DNA of 22,340 bases from Phycisphaerales bacterium (GCA_022839625.1 JALHJL010000058.1:1-22340); one strand, 5' to 3'. Positions 7,544 to 15,330 are shown, counted from the stretch's first letter. Program-made: numbers and translations. Notes: generated from the sequence alone by a model not told the origin.

Positions 7544-8680
7544 TCACGGCTCGGGCGACGCGGTCAGCAGATTCACGAAGGGGTTGATGTCGCCGAAGTC
7601 GACCGCTCCGTCGCCGTTGATATCTCCGTTGAGAATGTCGCAGTCCGGATAGGCCGCCGCATACGCCGCGGGGTTGACCAGGGCCATCACGAACGGGTTG
7701 ATGTCGCCGAAGCCCACCACGTAGTCGCAGTTCAGGTCGCCGACGGGGTGCGGCGGCGCGATGCCGGCGGCCTCGACGAGCCAGCCGAGCGTTCCCCGGG
7801 TGAGCTGGGCCGCGTACGAGTAGTCGATGTAGTTCGGCGTATCGCACGAGTCGGAGGAGCTGTGGTAATGGGGGTTGCTCTCGTAGCTGTACTCGATGAG
7901 GCAGCACGCGGGCTTCCCGACGGCCTCGAACGAAGCGTGGTCGCTGGCATCGAGCTGGCCGCCCACGGTCGCGGCGATGCCCGCGTAGTCGGCCAGCGCC
8001 TGGGCCAGCGGCAGCTTCACGGAGTTCGACGTCGTGCGGCCGTAGATCCGGGCCGTGTCTCCCGCGCTGCCGCGATACGCGATCATGTCGAGGGAGATCA
8101 TGCCGGCGATGTTCTGATTGGCCACGTCGTCCGCGTAGGCGGCGCTGCCGAACAGCCCGAGCTCCTCCTTGTCGAAGGCACACAGCCGGATCGTGCACGC
8201 GGAATCCCAGTCGGCGATGATGCCGGCGATCTCCAGCAGCGCGGCCACGCCGCTGGCGTTGTCGTCGGCGCCGGGGTTGTTGACCGTGTCGTAGTGCGCG
8301 CCGAGGATGTAGATCGTGCCCGGCTGCGTGGTGCCGAGCTTCTCCGCAATCACGTTTTGTCCGCTGAAGAACAGCCAGAACGTGAACGGATGCACGCTGG
8401 TGCTCCAACCGTAGCCCTGGAACACGTTGACGATGCTGTTGCGGCAGGGGCCGTGCTCGGCACCGCCCCAGCCCTTGTTGTGCCCGTTATGCGTATAGAG
8501 CGGGTTGCTCTCCATGTTGCCGTGCAAGTACGCGTAGTGTGCCTCGTCGACGAAGCTGACCGCGTACTGACCTTCCGGCGTTCCGCCGGCCAGAGCGCGC
8601 GAGGCCGAGCAGACCACGACGAGTCCACCGGCGACGGCCACGGCCACAAGCGATGTGCGAAACGGGCGCGACAGGAACAT
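7544..8680 (-). CDS. Secreted M28 family metallopeptidase with dockerin-like tail
   Basis: An exported zinc peptidase of 378 residues. Residues 1-31 form a signal peptide ending ALA before GG. The M28 core has all ligands: H129 and D131 (GAHYDT), D140 (GADDNASG), the catalytic/ligand pair E172-E173 (DKEELGL), D198 (SLDMIA) and H273 (HYHSSSDS). M28 enzymes act mostly as aminopeptidases or carboxypeptidases; the substrate is not evident. The C-terminus (about 314-372) has two EF-hand-like repeats, GDLNCDYVVGFGDINPF and GDINGDGAVDFGDINPF, like type I dockerins. The frame is open to 8719, but a GAGGAGG at 8687-8693 lies 6 nt before ATG 8680, and the signal peptide starts there. The deiminase gene upstream has the same tail, but about 210 bp and a hairpin separate them, so separate transcripts are likely. 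Confidence 0.93.
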   Translation of the reverse strand: MFLSRPFRTSLVAVAVAGGLVVVCSASRALAGGTPEGQYAVSFVDEAHYAYLHGNMESNPLYTHNGHNKGWGGAEHGPCRNSIVNVFQGYGWSTSVHPFTFWLFFSGQNVIAEKLGTTQPGTIYILGAHYDTVNNPGADDNASGVAALLEIAGIIADWDSACTIRLCAFDKEELGLFGSAAYADDVANQNIAGMISLDMIAYRGSAGDTARIYGRTTSNSVKLPLAQALADYAGIAATVGGQLDASDHASFEAVGKPACCLIEYSYESNPHYHSSSDSCDTPNYIDYSYAAQLTRGTLGWLVEAAGIAPPHPVGDLNCDYVVGFGDINPFVMALVNPAAYAAAYPDCDILNGDINGDGAVDFGDINPFVNLLTASPEP

Positions 8681-8686
8681 CCACCG

Positions 8687-8693
8687 CCTCCTC
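8687..8693 (-). promoter_or_regulatory. Ribosome binding site that fixes the M28 peptidase start
   Basis: The minus strand reads GAGGAGG followed by six bases and ATG at 8680. This favours 8680 over the in-frame start at 8719 and gives a clean signal peptide. Confidence 0.8.
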
Positions 8694-8850
8694 TCTGATT
8701 GTGAACTTATTCCCCGCACCGGGCCAGGGCACGACGCAGCACGCGCGGCGCCATTGCCCGCGGGGGTCGCCGACCGCGGAAGTCTCCGCGGGACACATCT
8801 CTACGACGTCGACCTTTCGCGGCCGACGCGCTTCAGGCCGGACTCCGCCG

Positions 8851-8874
8851 GCGCCGGACCCGCAGGCCCGGCGC
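8851..8874 (-). terminator. Hairpin after the deiminase gene
   Basis: On the minus strand GCGCCGGGCC, loop TGCG, then GGTCCGGCGC: a 10-bp stem with one G-U pair, 20 nt after the deiminase stop. No T-tract follows. It probably ends or stabilises the deiminase mRNA and separates it from the M28 gene. Confidence 0.5.
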
Positions 8875-8894
8875 AGCGCTTCTGCCGTGGGAGA

Positions 8895-11195
8895 TTAACC
8901 CGTCAGCAGCGCGATGAATGGATTGATGTCGTCGAAGCTCACGCTCCCGTTGCCGTTCGCGTCCGCGTTCAGCAGGTGGCACTCCGGGTACAGCGTCTGC
9001 CAGCCCTCAGGATCGGTCAGGGTCATGATGAACGGGTTGATGTCGCCGAAGTTCACCACGCCGTCACAGTTCACGTCGCCGGCCAGCGATTGCGTGATCT
9101 GCGTGACCGTGACCGCGACGTAGTCGTGGTAGGTCGTCTTCGCGTAACCGGAGGCGCTCCCGCGTTCGGCGTAGATGAGGAAGGTTACCTGGCCGCTGGC
9201 GTTGACGTAGCGCTCGAAGTTCGTGCGGATGTCGGCGGTCAGGATACCATCGCGGGTGCCGGCCCAATTGTCCGCATAGCGGTTGATGCCGTAGTTCTCG
9301 GGCGCCGTGCCGGTTGCGTCGCTCCACTGACCCTGCACGTAGTCCCAGACGTACAACTCGACTTGCGTGCACTGACCGGCATATCCCTCCCACAGGATCT
9401 GGATGTCGTCGATGGCGTCCGGGGTTTCGACGACGTAGAACTCGTACACGTGCGTCGATTCATACCCGTTCGACGGCGTCGTCGCGACGTAGCGGTTGGT
9501 GTCGCCGTCGCCGCCCGTGGCGTCGGAAGCCGCCAGCTTCGGGTACGCGCTGGAGGGAATCGCAGCGTTGACCGGCCGGCGCACGCCGTTCACGTTGTTC
9601 CAACTCGCGGTCTGGTAGCCCCATCCGAACTTGTCGACGCCGCCGCCGCTCGCGAAGGTGTAGATCGTCTGGTCCGCCTTGGCGATCTGGAAATAGTCCT
9701 CGCTGACTGCTTCGGCCTGGTCGTTGTCCGCGGCGGTGACGACAACCTTGATCTTGGCCTGCGGAGCCGCGAGGTTCGGAACGGTCCAGGGATATGAGCC
9801 GGTGTTCGTCGTAGTGCCGATGTACACCCAGGTGGCCCCGTCATTCACGGTGTAGTACAGATCCACCTGGGGGATCGTGACGTTGTCGGTATCGGTTGCC
9901 ACCCATAGGATGTCGCGCGTCGTGCCCGCGACGAGCAACTGCCCGCCGTCCGGCCAGATCACGTGCGCCGCCGGAACCGCGTCCGTGTAGCGCGGCATCT
10001 GCATGACGATGCAGTGGAATGCGCCGGCCGCATAAATGATCGGGTAGGCGTTGATCGGGTAGATCTCGACCTCCGGCCCCGCGGCCGCGATCCAGGCGGC
10101 GATGGCCTGGTTGTCGTAGGGGCGGTAGGCCGAGTTCCCGTCGCCGTAGGTCGGGACGAAGACGCGGTTGTTCACGCGGAAGGCGTTCGTGTAGGTGTAG
10201 TTGGTCATATAGCCCGACTGCACGGCATTCCAGGCCGGCGTGCGGTAGACCGTGAAGCCCAGGTTCTGCATATACGTCACCGCGTTGTTGGTGATCTGGA
10301 TCGCGGTGGCGTTCGAGCCCGGGATGTACTCGGAGATGATGACGGTGTCCTCGTCCACCAGGTACATCCACATGTCGATGTGGCCCGTGCCGTCCACGGA
10401 CGTGGGCAGCATCGGGAAGATATGCAGCGTATCGATCCCCTGGTACTTGCTGAACAGCTCCGCGATCAGGCTCGGGGTGAACCCCTCGCTGGTCGGATTG
10501 TCCAGGTTGATGAGCGAGGACATGACCGCCATGCGGTCCGGACCCGGCTGCAAGTTGCCGCCCGAGTAGTACAGCCCCATGTCATAGGTCGGCATGAGGA
10601 AGCTGTCATCGCCCAGCCGCGTGGGGACGAAGTTGTCCAGCGGCCGCTCGGGGTAGTAGTGGCTGTCCACGATCCCCAGCGCCCCGTTCTGCCAGATGAA
10701 ATGCGGCCCGTAGTCCCGGATCCACAGCGCGTTCATCGGATGAATGAAGAATTGCACCTTGCTCATGTCGGCCCCGCCGGCCTGGAACTGGGTCGTCGCG
10801 GTCTGCTGTTGCGAGGCGCTGGTCACCACCACATAGGCGATCTCATCGCAGGTCGGGCAGTTCGGATCGTTCGTCAGCGCTACCACCAGGTCGCGCACGA
10901 CCGAGGCCCATTGGCTTGAAATGTACGCGAACACCACGCCGCGGGTCGGCGAATACTCCGGCGGCGAGGCGATCAGCCCCGAGGTCGGCATGTCACGCTC
11001 CCGCCGAGCCGCGTACGGCTCCAGCCGCTGGTTCTCGTCGTAGGGCGTGCCGCCCTCGCGCCAGCGCGGCAGCGGCGGCGGCACCAGCTCCTGTTCCTCG
11101 GGCGTGATCCCCGGCGTGCCGGACTCCTGCGCCAATGCGCTGCCCACCACCAGCCCGACCGCAAGTAGAAACAGAATCCCGCCTGTCGAACGCAT
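8895..11195 (-). CDS. Secreted peptidylarginine/agmatine deiminase-family enzyme with dockerin-like tail
   Basis: An exported 766-residue protein. The signal peptide is residues 1-22 (ALA before QE). The catalytic domain (about 75-405) is a PAD_porph/agmatine deiminase fold: D161 in WIRDYGPHF, the GGNLQ turn at 212-216, H272 and D274 in DGTGHIDMWM, and the nucleophile C395 in GAFHCIVMQMP. The family turns arginine-type guanidino groups into ureido groups plus ammonia. The signal peptide plus an Ig-like domain directly after the catalytic domain (about 408-505) recalls the Porphyromonas enzyme PPAD, so peptidyl-arginine is a plausible substrate, but agmatine cannot be excluded. A further beta-rich module (about 506-700) is followed by two dockerin-like repeats (706-722 and 743-760), each ending DINPF. 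AGGAGG at 11202-11207 is 6 nt before the ATG. The gene diverges from uvrC. Confidence 0.9.
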   Translation of the reverse strand: MRSTGGILFLLAVGLVVGSALAQESGTPGITPEEQELVPPPLPRWREGGTPYDENQRLEPYAARRERDMPTSGLIASPPEYSPTRGVVFAYISSQWASVVRDLVVALTNDPNCPTCDEIAYVVVTSASQQQTATTQFQAGGADMSKVQFFIHPMNALWIRDYGPHFIWQNGALGIVDSHYYPERPLDNFVPTRLGDDSFLMPTYDMGLYYSGGNLQPGPDRMAVMSSLINLDNPTSEGFTPSLIAELFSKYQGIDTLHIFPMLPTSVDGTGHIDMWMYLVDEDTVIISEYIPGSNATAIQITNNAVTYMQNLGFTVYRTPAWNAVQSGYMTNYTYTNAFRVNNRVFVPTYGDGNSAYRPYDNQAIAAWIAAAGPEVEIYPINAYPIIYAAGAFHCIVMQMPRYTDAVPAAHVIWPDGGQLLVAGTTRDILWVATDTDNVTIPQVDLYYTVNDGATWVYIGTTTNTGSYPWTVPNLAAPQAKIKVVVTAADNDQAEAVSEDYFQIAKADQTIYTFASGGGVDKFGWGYQTASWNNVNGVRRPVNAAIPSSAYPKLAASDATGGDGDTNRYVATTPSNGYESTHVYEFYVVETPDAIDDIQILWEGYAGQCTQVELYVWDYVQGQWSDATGTAPENYGINRYADNWAGTRDGILTADIRTNFERYVNASGQVTFLIYAERGSASGYAKTTYHDYVAVTVTQITQSLAGDVNCDGVVNFGDINPFIMTLTDPEGWQTLYPECHLLNADANGNGSVSFDDINPFIALLTG

Positions 11196-11257
11196 CTCGA
11201 GCCTCCTGATACTGAAGAATGGTTGCGGCTACGCCGCCGCAGGCTGCTTCCAGTTTC

Positions 11258-11286
11258 ATGATAACGGAAACGGTACCCCGGACCAA
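11258..11286 (-). promoter_or_regulatory. Candidate promoter for the deiminase gene
   Basis: On the minus strand TTGGTC (11281-11286) and TATCAT (11258-11263) are 17 bp apart. The -10 matches five of six consensus bases and the -35 three. The start would fall near 11250, leaving a leader of about 55 nt. Confidence 0.4.
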
Positions 11287-11334
11287 GCGTTTTCGGCCCC
11301 AACGGCCCCTTTCTGTGCGTGAATCCAAACAACC

Positions 11335-11340
11335 TATAAT
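11335..11340 (+). promoter_or_regulatory. Perfect TATAAT -10 box immediately before uvrC
   Basis: A consensus TATAAT ends 8 bp before the uvrC ATG at 11349. A normal start point (6-8 bp downstream) would fall at 11346-11348, giving a leaderless or nearly leaderless mRNA. The -35 position (about 11311-11317, TTCTGTG) is weak. Confidence 0.5.
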
Positions 11341-11348
11341 GGGGCGCC

Positions 11349-12827
11349 ATGCCCGACCGCGACCAGGAACGCATTGCCCGCCTGCGCCGGCAGATCGCGC
11401 AGCTTCCGAAGACCCCCGGCGTGTACCTGATGAAGGACCGGGAGGGCGTCGTGCTCTACGTGGGCAAGGCCCGTGATCTGCGGGCGCGTGTCGCGAGTTA
11501 CTTCCAGGACGCCGCGGACTTGTTCAACGCCCGCGGCCCGCGCATCGCCCACATGGCCGCCCTGGTTGTAGACATCGACTTCCTGGAGTGCGAGAGCGAG
11601 GTGGACGCCTTCCTGAAAGAGAACCGCCTCATCAAGGACATCCAACCGCCCTACAACGAGCGGCAGAAAGACGACAAGAGCTTCCCCTATCTCGAAATCA
11701 CCGCTTCCGACGATTTCCCGGGCGTCTATCTGACGCGCCAGCCACGGCCGCGCGGCAGTAAGCTCTACGGCCCGTTCCTTGATCCCGCCGGCGTGCGCGC
11801 GGCACTGCACGCCTTTCAGAAAGTGTTCAAGTTCCGCACCTGTACGCTGGAGATTTCGGCCGCCGACGAGAAACGCAGGTTCTTCCGGCCGTGCCTGCTG
11901 CACGCGATTCGGCAGTGCAGCGCCCCCTGCGCGGACCGCATCAGCCGGGAGGCGTACGCCGCCGACATCAAGCGGCTGCGCAAGCTGCTCGATTCCAAGC
12001 GCAGCATTCTGCTGCGGCAGTTGCGCCGTGAGATGGAGCAGGCCGCGGCGGACAAGCGGTACGAAGAGGCCGCGGTGCTGCGCGATCGCCTCCAGGCCGT
12101 CGAGTCGCTCTCGCTCTGCGGCGACGTGGACGCCGACGTCCAGCCGGAGGTGTTCTTCGTGGACCCCACGGCGGGCCTGGGGAAGCTGCAAGCGCTGCTC
12201 GAGCTGCCCGAGCGCCCGCGGATCATCGAGGGGCTGGACATCGCGACCCTGCACGGCGAGGCCTCGATCGGCTCCCTGGTCTGCTTCATCGACGGCAAGC
12301 CGTTCAAGAACAGCTATCGGCGCTACCGGATCAAGACCGTGGCCGGAGTGGACGACTACGCCATGATCCGCGAGGTGCTCGCGCGGCGCTACCGCTACGC
12401 CGCCATCGCCGAGGAGCTGTACCCGGACGTGATCCTGATCGACGGCGGGTTGGGGCAGTTGCACGCGGCCCTGGACGCGTTCGAGCGCATGCGGCAAGCG
12501 ATCGAGACCGAGGGCCAGCGCGCCGTGAAGCCTGCGATGGTCGTATCGCTGGCCAAGCGCGAGGAGCTGGTCTACGTGCAGGCCCGTGCGGGGCCGATCA
12601 AGCTGGCGCGGAACAATGAGGCGTTGCGGCTGTTGCAGCACATCCGCGACGAGGCACATCGCTTCGGACAGCACTACCACCACGTCCTGCGCCGCAAGCG
12701 CGCGTTTGACGAAGACCTCGCCGCCGGCCCTCAGCCGCCGACCAAGAAGCGGCGGCGCACGCCAAGGAAAGGCGAGGTGGTACTGGACGAAGATGCGTCT
12801 CAGGTACGGCCGGACGACCCCCGTTAG
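11349..12827 (+). CDS. uvrC: UvrC, excinuclease ABC subunit C, lacking the HhH domain
   Basis: The endonuclease subunit of UvrABC nucleotide excision repair; it cuts on both sides of a lesion. The GIY-YIG domain (about 20-105) has PGVYLMKD, LYVGKARDLRARV and the metal-site region LKENRLIKDIQPPYN, and makes the 3' cut. Four cysteines (C165, C182, C190, C194) sit at the conserved UvrC cluster. The UVR motif that contacts UvrB is near 224-254. The RNase H-like domain for the 5' cut shows D297 (EGLDIATLHG), D365 (LIDGGLGQL) and H437 (RDEAHRFG). The family usually runs near 600 residues and ends in tandem helix-hairpin-helix motifs. This one stops at 492 with a basic tail (PPTKKRRRTPRKG) instead. 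No frame after the stop encodes an HhH, so it looks genuinely short and not frameshifted. No clear Shine-Dalgarno precedes the ATG. Confidence 0.93.
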   Translation: MPDRDQERIARLRRQIAQLPKTPGVYLMKDREGVVLYVGKARDLRARVASYFQDAADLFNARGPRIAHMAALVVDIDFLECESEVDAFLKENRLIKDIQPPYNERQKDDKSFPYLEITASDDFPGVYLTRQPRPRGSKLYGPFLDPAGVRAALHAFQKVFKFRTCTLEISAADEKRRFFRPCLLHAIRQCSAPCADRISREAYAADIKRLRKLLDSKRSILLRQLRREMEQAAADKRYEEAAVLRDRLQAVESLSLCGDVDADVQPEVFFVDPTAGLGKLQALLELPERPRIIEGLDIATLHGEASIGSLVCFIDGKPFKNSYRRYRIKTVAGVDDYAMIREVLARRYRYAAIAEELYPDVILIDGGLGQLHAALDAFERMRQAIETEGQRAVKPAMVVSLAKREELVYVQARAGPIKLARNNEALRLLQHIRDEAHRFGQHYHHVLRRKRAFDEDLAAGPQPPTKKRRRTPRKGEVVLDEDASQVRPDDPR

Positions 12828-12829
12828 GT

Positions 12830-12845
12830 GTCCGTTGAAATCGGG
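12830..12845 (+). repeat. Solitary copy of the CCGTTGAAA repeat
   Basis: GTCCGTTGAAATCGGG matches 15 of 16 bases of GTCCGTTGAAAGCGGG at 19674-19689, the left arm of the inverted pair upstream of lepB. It starts 3 bp after the uvrC stop and has no inverted partner nearby. Confidence 0.6.
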
Positions 12846-12864
12846 TCGGCCGAGCCGGTGTAGC

Positions 12865-12883
12865 GGCCGGCGCCTCGCCGGCC
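12865..12883. repeat. REP-like palindrome, GC-rich type
   Basis: GGCCGGCG-CCT-CGCCGGCC is a perfect 8-bp inverted repeat with a 3-nt centre, 38 bp after the uvrC stop. It could act as a terminator stem. Confidence 0.65.
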
Positions 12884-12937
12884 GATCCGAGCCCAGAGCG
12901 CGGGCGACGGGCCCCGGAGGCCTGGTCGGCCGAGGAA

Positions 12938-12957
12938 TGCAAAGCTGGAGCTTTGCA
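12938..12957. repeat. Solitary cousin of the tandem-array core
   Basis: TGCAAAGCTGGAGCTTTGCA is a perfect 9-bp inverted repeat around GG, followed by CTACTGCG. The array core at 131-560 has the same GCAAAGC and GCTTTGC arms and the same CTACTGCG downstream, so the two share an origin although they lie about 12 kb apart. Confidence 0.75.
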
Positions 12958-12997
12958 CTACTGCGAGGCGACCGGTCCGGGACGGCCGCCCCGGAAC

Positions 12998-13016
12998 CAC
13001 CGGCGAGCCGCCGGTG
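12998..13016. repeat. REP-like palindrome, CACCGGCG type
   Basis: CACCGGCG-AGC-CGCCGGTG is a perfect 8-bp inverted repeat with a 3-nt centre, followed by CCACC. Its complement resembles a stretch near 100-118. Confidence 0.65.
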
Positions 13017-13187
13017 CCACCCCGTAGCATCGGACCTGTGCCTGCCAGACGCGGCAGTCGGGCTGGAAGAAACCTGCTGACGTCGTGCGCGGCAGCGCGC
13101 CGCACGCTTACCGAGTGACTCGTGGCATCCGCAAGGGGTTACCTGTTATTCCCCTGCCTTCTCGTGCCCTGTGCACCTGGCGGCCTT

Positions 13188-14039
13188 CTATTTGTCTTTG
13201 TCCGCCGCACAGCCCGCTCTGCCCCTGCTCGGGCACTTGCCGCAGTTCGCCGCGCAGCCGCTTGTCACTTTCGACTTGGTCTCCATCGCGCTCGCGTACT
13301 CCGCAGCGGACTTCAGGGGGGCCAGGTCGGGGCACTCCTTGGCCTCCGCCTTGACCGCTTCCAGGCGGCTGACGGGCGTGTTCTCAAAGGCGCAGCGCAG
13401 CGCGGCGAGGGCCTTGACTGAGTCATCGGTGAGGGCGTAAAGGCGTGCGGCGTTGAGGCACAGCGGGCCGTCGCAGTCCTTGGCCAGCTCGACCCGGGCG
13501 GCAATCTCTTTGGCTTCGTCCAGTTGACCGGCGTGCGCCAGGGCGATCCCGTGGAGCACGTCCGTTTGCGGGGTACGGGCGGACTCATCCAGTTTGGTCA
13601 GGACGGCGATCGCACCCGCGTTGTCGCCCGTGAGCACCTGCGCCGCGGCCAGCAGCGCCGCCGTCTCCGCAGTGTGGACCTTCTCATGCAGTGCCCGAGC
13701 CGTAGCCAGCGCTTCCGCGCTGATCTTGTGCTGGCGGTAGTAGTTGTAGAGGGCCCGGCTCATCTTCTGCCAGGTCTCGGCGTCTTCCTCGTCCTTGAGC
13801 TGCTCGCGGATGTTGATGACCCGCCGAAGCAGGGCGTATTCCTGGAAATACTCGCCGTTGTCGGGGTCGGCCTTCGTTGCGGCCTTGAACGCTTCGAGCG
13901 CCGCCTGAAAGTCCCCCTTGACCAGCAACGCCTTGCCGCTGGCGAACTGCTCGGCCGCATCCGTCTGGGCTGCCGCCGTCACCCCGCACTGAAAGATCAA
14001 GGCAAGCGCGGCACCAACCGCCAAACTTCCGATACGCAT
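13188..14039 (-). CDS. Exported TPR-repeat protein with cysteine-rich C-terminus
   Basis: A 283-residue protein with a signal peptide (1-24, TAAA before QTDA). Tetratricopeptide-like helices cover most of the mature part: the first repeat, EQFASGKALLVKGDFQAALEAFKAATKADPD, is typical, and later ones near 128-200 are weaker. TPRs are protein-binding scaffolds; no partner is evident. The C-terminal 24 residues hold four cysteines (C262, C266, C269, C277) in SGCAANCGKCPSRGRAGC, which could bind a metal or form disulfides. The open frame reaches 14234, but AGGAG at 14046-14050 lies 6 nt before ATG 14039 and the signal peptide begins there. It diverges from the uracil-DNA glycosylase gene across 185 bp, where a TATAGT (complement of 14147-14152) with a poor TTCCAT -35 may be its promoter. 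Confidence 0.8.
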   Translation of the reverse strand: MRIGSLAVGAALALIFQCGVTAAAQTDAAEQFASGKALLVKGDFQAALEAFKAATKADPDNGEYFQEYALLRRVINIREQLKDEEDAETWQKMSRALYNYYRQHKISAEALATARALHEKVHTAETAALLAAAQVLTGDNAGAIAVLTKLDESARTPQTDVLHGIALAHAGQLDEAKEIAARVELAKDCDGPLCLNAARLYALTDDSVKALAALRCAFENTPVSRLEAVKAEAKECPDLAPLKSAAEYASAMETKSKVTSGCAANCGKCPSRGRAGCAADKDK

Positions 14040-14224
14040 GGTCCTCTCCTGGCCTTTCGCGTTCCCGATTCCGTTCCACATCTCCCGCGGACCCGCGCGC
14101 CGCCGGTCTGCCCGCAGCACGAGGTTGCCGATACACGGATCATTTACTATATCGGTTCGGCTCCAGAGATGGAAGACGGCCGCACGACACGGCCGGCGCT
14201 TTCGGCACCCGCTGGCGCAACCAA

Positions 14225-14941
14225 GTGGCTGCACGGTCGCACACCCCCGTCCGCACCGGCGCCTCCTGGTCCCCTCGACAGGACCGGCGCGTCATTGCCT
14301 GCCGGCGTTGTCCCCGTCTGCGGGCTCACGCCTGTGCAGTGGCCCGGGCCAAGCGGGCTGCGTACCGCGACCAGGCGTACTGGGGCCAGCCGGTACCCAA
14401 CTTCGGCGATCCCCTGGCTCCCGTGCTCATCGTCGGGCTGGCCCCCGGGGCACACGGGGCGAACCGCACCGGGCGGCTGTTCACGGGCGACCGCAGCGGC
14501 GACTGGCTCTTCCGCGCCTTGTGGAAGGCCGGATTCGCCAATCAGCCGACATCGACCGGGCGCGACGACGGAATGAGGCTGAGCGGCTGTCTGATCACTG
14601 CGCTGGTCCGGTGTGTGCCCCCCGCCAACAAGCCGACGCCCGCGGAAATCGACAACTGTGCGGACTACCTGCGCGAGACGCTGGCGCGGGTGCCGTGGAA
14701 GGTGGCGATTGCCTTGGGACAACTGGCTTGGAAGGCGTGCTGCCGAACCCTTGGCGTCAAGTGTCCGCGCTTTGCCCACGGCGCGGAACTGGGCCTGCCC
14801 GACGGCCGCGTGTTGCTGGCGTCGTATCACCCCAGCCAACAGAACACGTTCACCGGCCGCCTGACGGAGGCCATGCTGGATGCGATCTTCGCCCGCGGTC
14901 GGAACCTCGGCCGCACGCCTCACGGGCCGGAGCAGGGCTGA
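14225..14941 (+). CDS. Family 5 uracil-DNA glycosylase (UDGb type)
   Basis: A 238-residue DNA repair enzyme that removes uracil, and in this family often hypoxanthine and other deaminated bases, to start base excision repair. Motif A, GLAPGAHGANRTGR (71-84), has alanine where family 1 has a catalytic aspartate, which is characteristic of family 5. Motif B is H202-PSQQNTFTGR. Four cysteines at the iron-sulfur positions, C26 and C29 (CRRC), C130 and C145, are present as in families 4 and 5. The start is a GTG with no good Shine-Dalgarno; the next landmark, VIACRRCPRL, begins at residue 23, so a start near 14225 is needed. It is a single-gene unit ending 77 bp from the convergent yggU-like gene. 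Confidence 0.9.
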   Translation: MAARSHTPVRTGASWSPRQDRRVIACRRCPRLRAHACAVARAKRAAYRDQAYWGQPVPNFGDPLAPVLIVGLAPGAHGANRTGRLFTGDRSGDWLFRALWKAGFANQPTSTGRDDGMRLSGCLITALVRCVPPANKPTPAEIDNCADYLRETLARVPWKVAIALGQLAWKACCRTLGVKCPRFAHGAELGLPDGRVLLASYHPSQQNTFTGRLTEAMLDAIFARGRNLGRTPHGPEQG

Positions 14942-14957
14942 CCCGCCTGCGGGCGGG
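14942..14957. terminator. GC hairpin directly after the glycosylase stop
   Basis: CCCGCC-TGCG-GGCGGG follows the TGA without a gap. It is a 6-bp stem with a 4-nt loop and no T-tract. It lies between convergent genes and could work in both directions. Confidence 0.4.
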
Positions 14958-15018
14958 AGCGCGTCCGCGGAAGACCACGGCGCCTGCCTGCGCCGGCGAT
15001 CCGGTGTGTTCGTTGGGA

Positions 15019-15330
15019 CTACTGAGAACCCGCGAGTCGCGCCCGCGCAGCCTCGACGGTCAGGCCGGCGACCACGATTCGCTTCACGGGCCGGCTGTGG
15101 CCACTGGCCAGCGACACATCCGCGCGGCGCACGCCGAACACGTCAGCAAGCAGCTTCAGGACTGCCGCATTGGCCTTACCGCCCTCAGGCGGTGCGGCGG
15201 CGGCGACCTTGAGGGCGCTTCCCCAAGCCCCGGCGACCCTGGTTTGGGAAGCGCCCGGCACGACCTTGACGGTCAGCTCGATCCCGCTCTGCGTGGCGAC
15301 GATCTCGACGGCGCTGAGGTCGCTAGCCAT
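15019..15330 (-). CDS. DUF167/YggU family protein
   Basis: A 103-residue protein of the DUF167 (YggU) family, which has a known alpha-beta fold but no settled function. Family landmarks are LTVKVVPGASQTRVAG, the glycine turn APPEGGKANAAVLKLLADVFGV, and VSLASGHSRPVKRIVV. A longer frame from 15387 adds a proline-rich extension that lies wholly within lptB in another frame. ATG 15330 is preferred because the protein then starts like its relatives. That ATG overlaps the lptB stop by 8 nt (ATGGCTAG), so translation is probably coupled to lptB. No functional link between the two families is known to me. Confidence 0.88.
   Translation of the reverse strand: MASDLSAVEIVATQSGIELTVKVVPGASQTRVAGAWGSALKVAAAAPPEGGKANAAVLKLLADVFGVRRADVSLASGHSRPVKRIVVAGLTVEAARARLAGSQ

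Larger units (their letters stand above)
12828..13187. other. Gene-free interval packed with REP-like palindromes
   Basis: No protein is recognisable between the ends of uvrC and the TPR gene. Up to about 13020 the sequence consists of short dispersed repeats, listed separately at 12830-12845, 12865-12883, 12938-12957 and 12998-13016. The remainder (13020-13187) shows no feature I can name. The palindromes may also serve as terminators for uvrC. Confidence 0.75.

Noticed and set aside
7517..9797. Long plus-strand frames opposite the M28 and deiminase genes
   Set aside because: They are antisense shadows typical of high-GC coding sequence; the minus-strand proteins have complete catalytic sites and signal peptides.
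11334..12683. A 449-codon minus-strand frame opposite uvrC
   Set aside because: It mirrors the UvrC reading frame and has no recognisable domain; UvrC motifs are complete on the plus strand.
12828..13080. A frameshifted remainder of UvrC
   Set aside because: No frame after the stop encodes a helix-hairpin-helix sequence; the interval is made of palindromic repeats.
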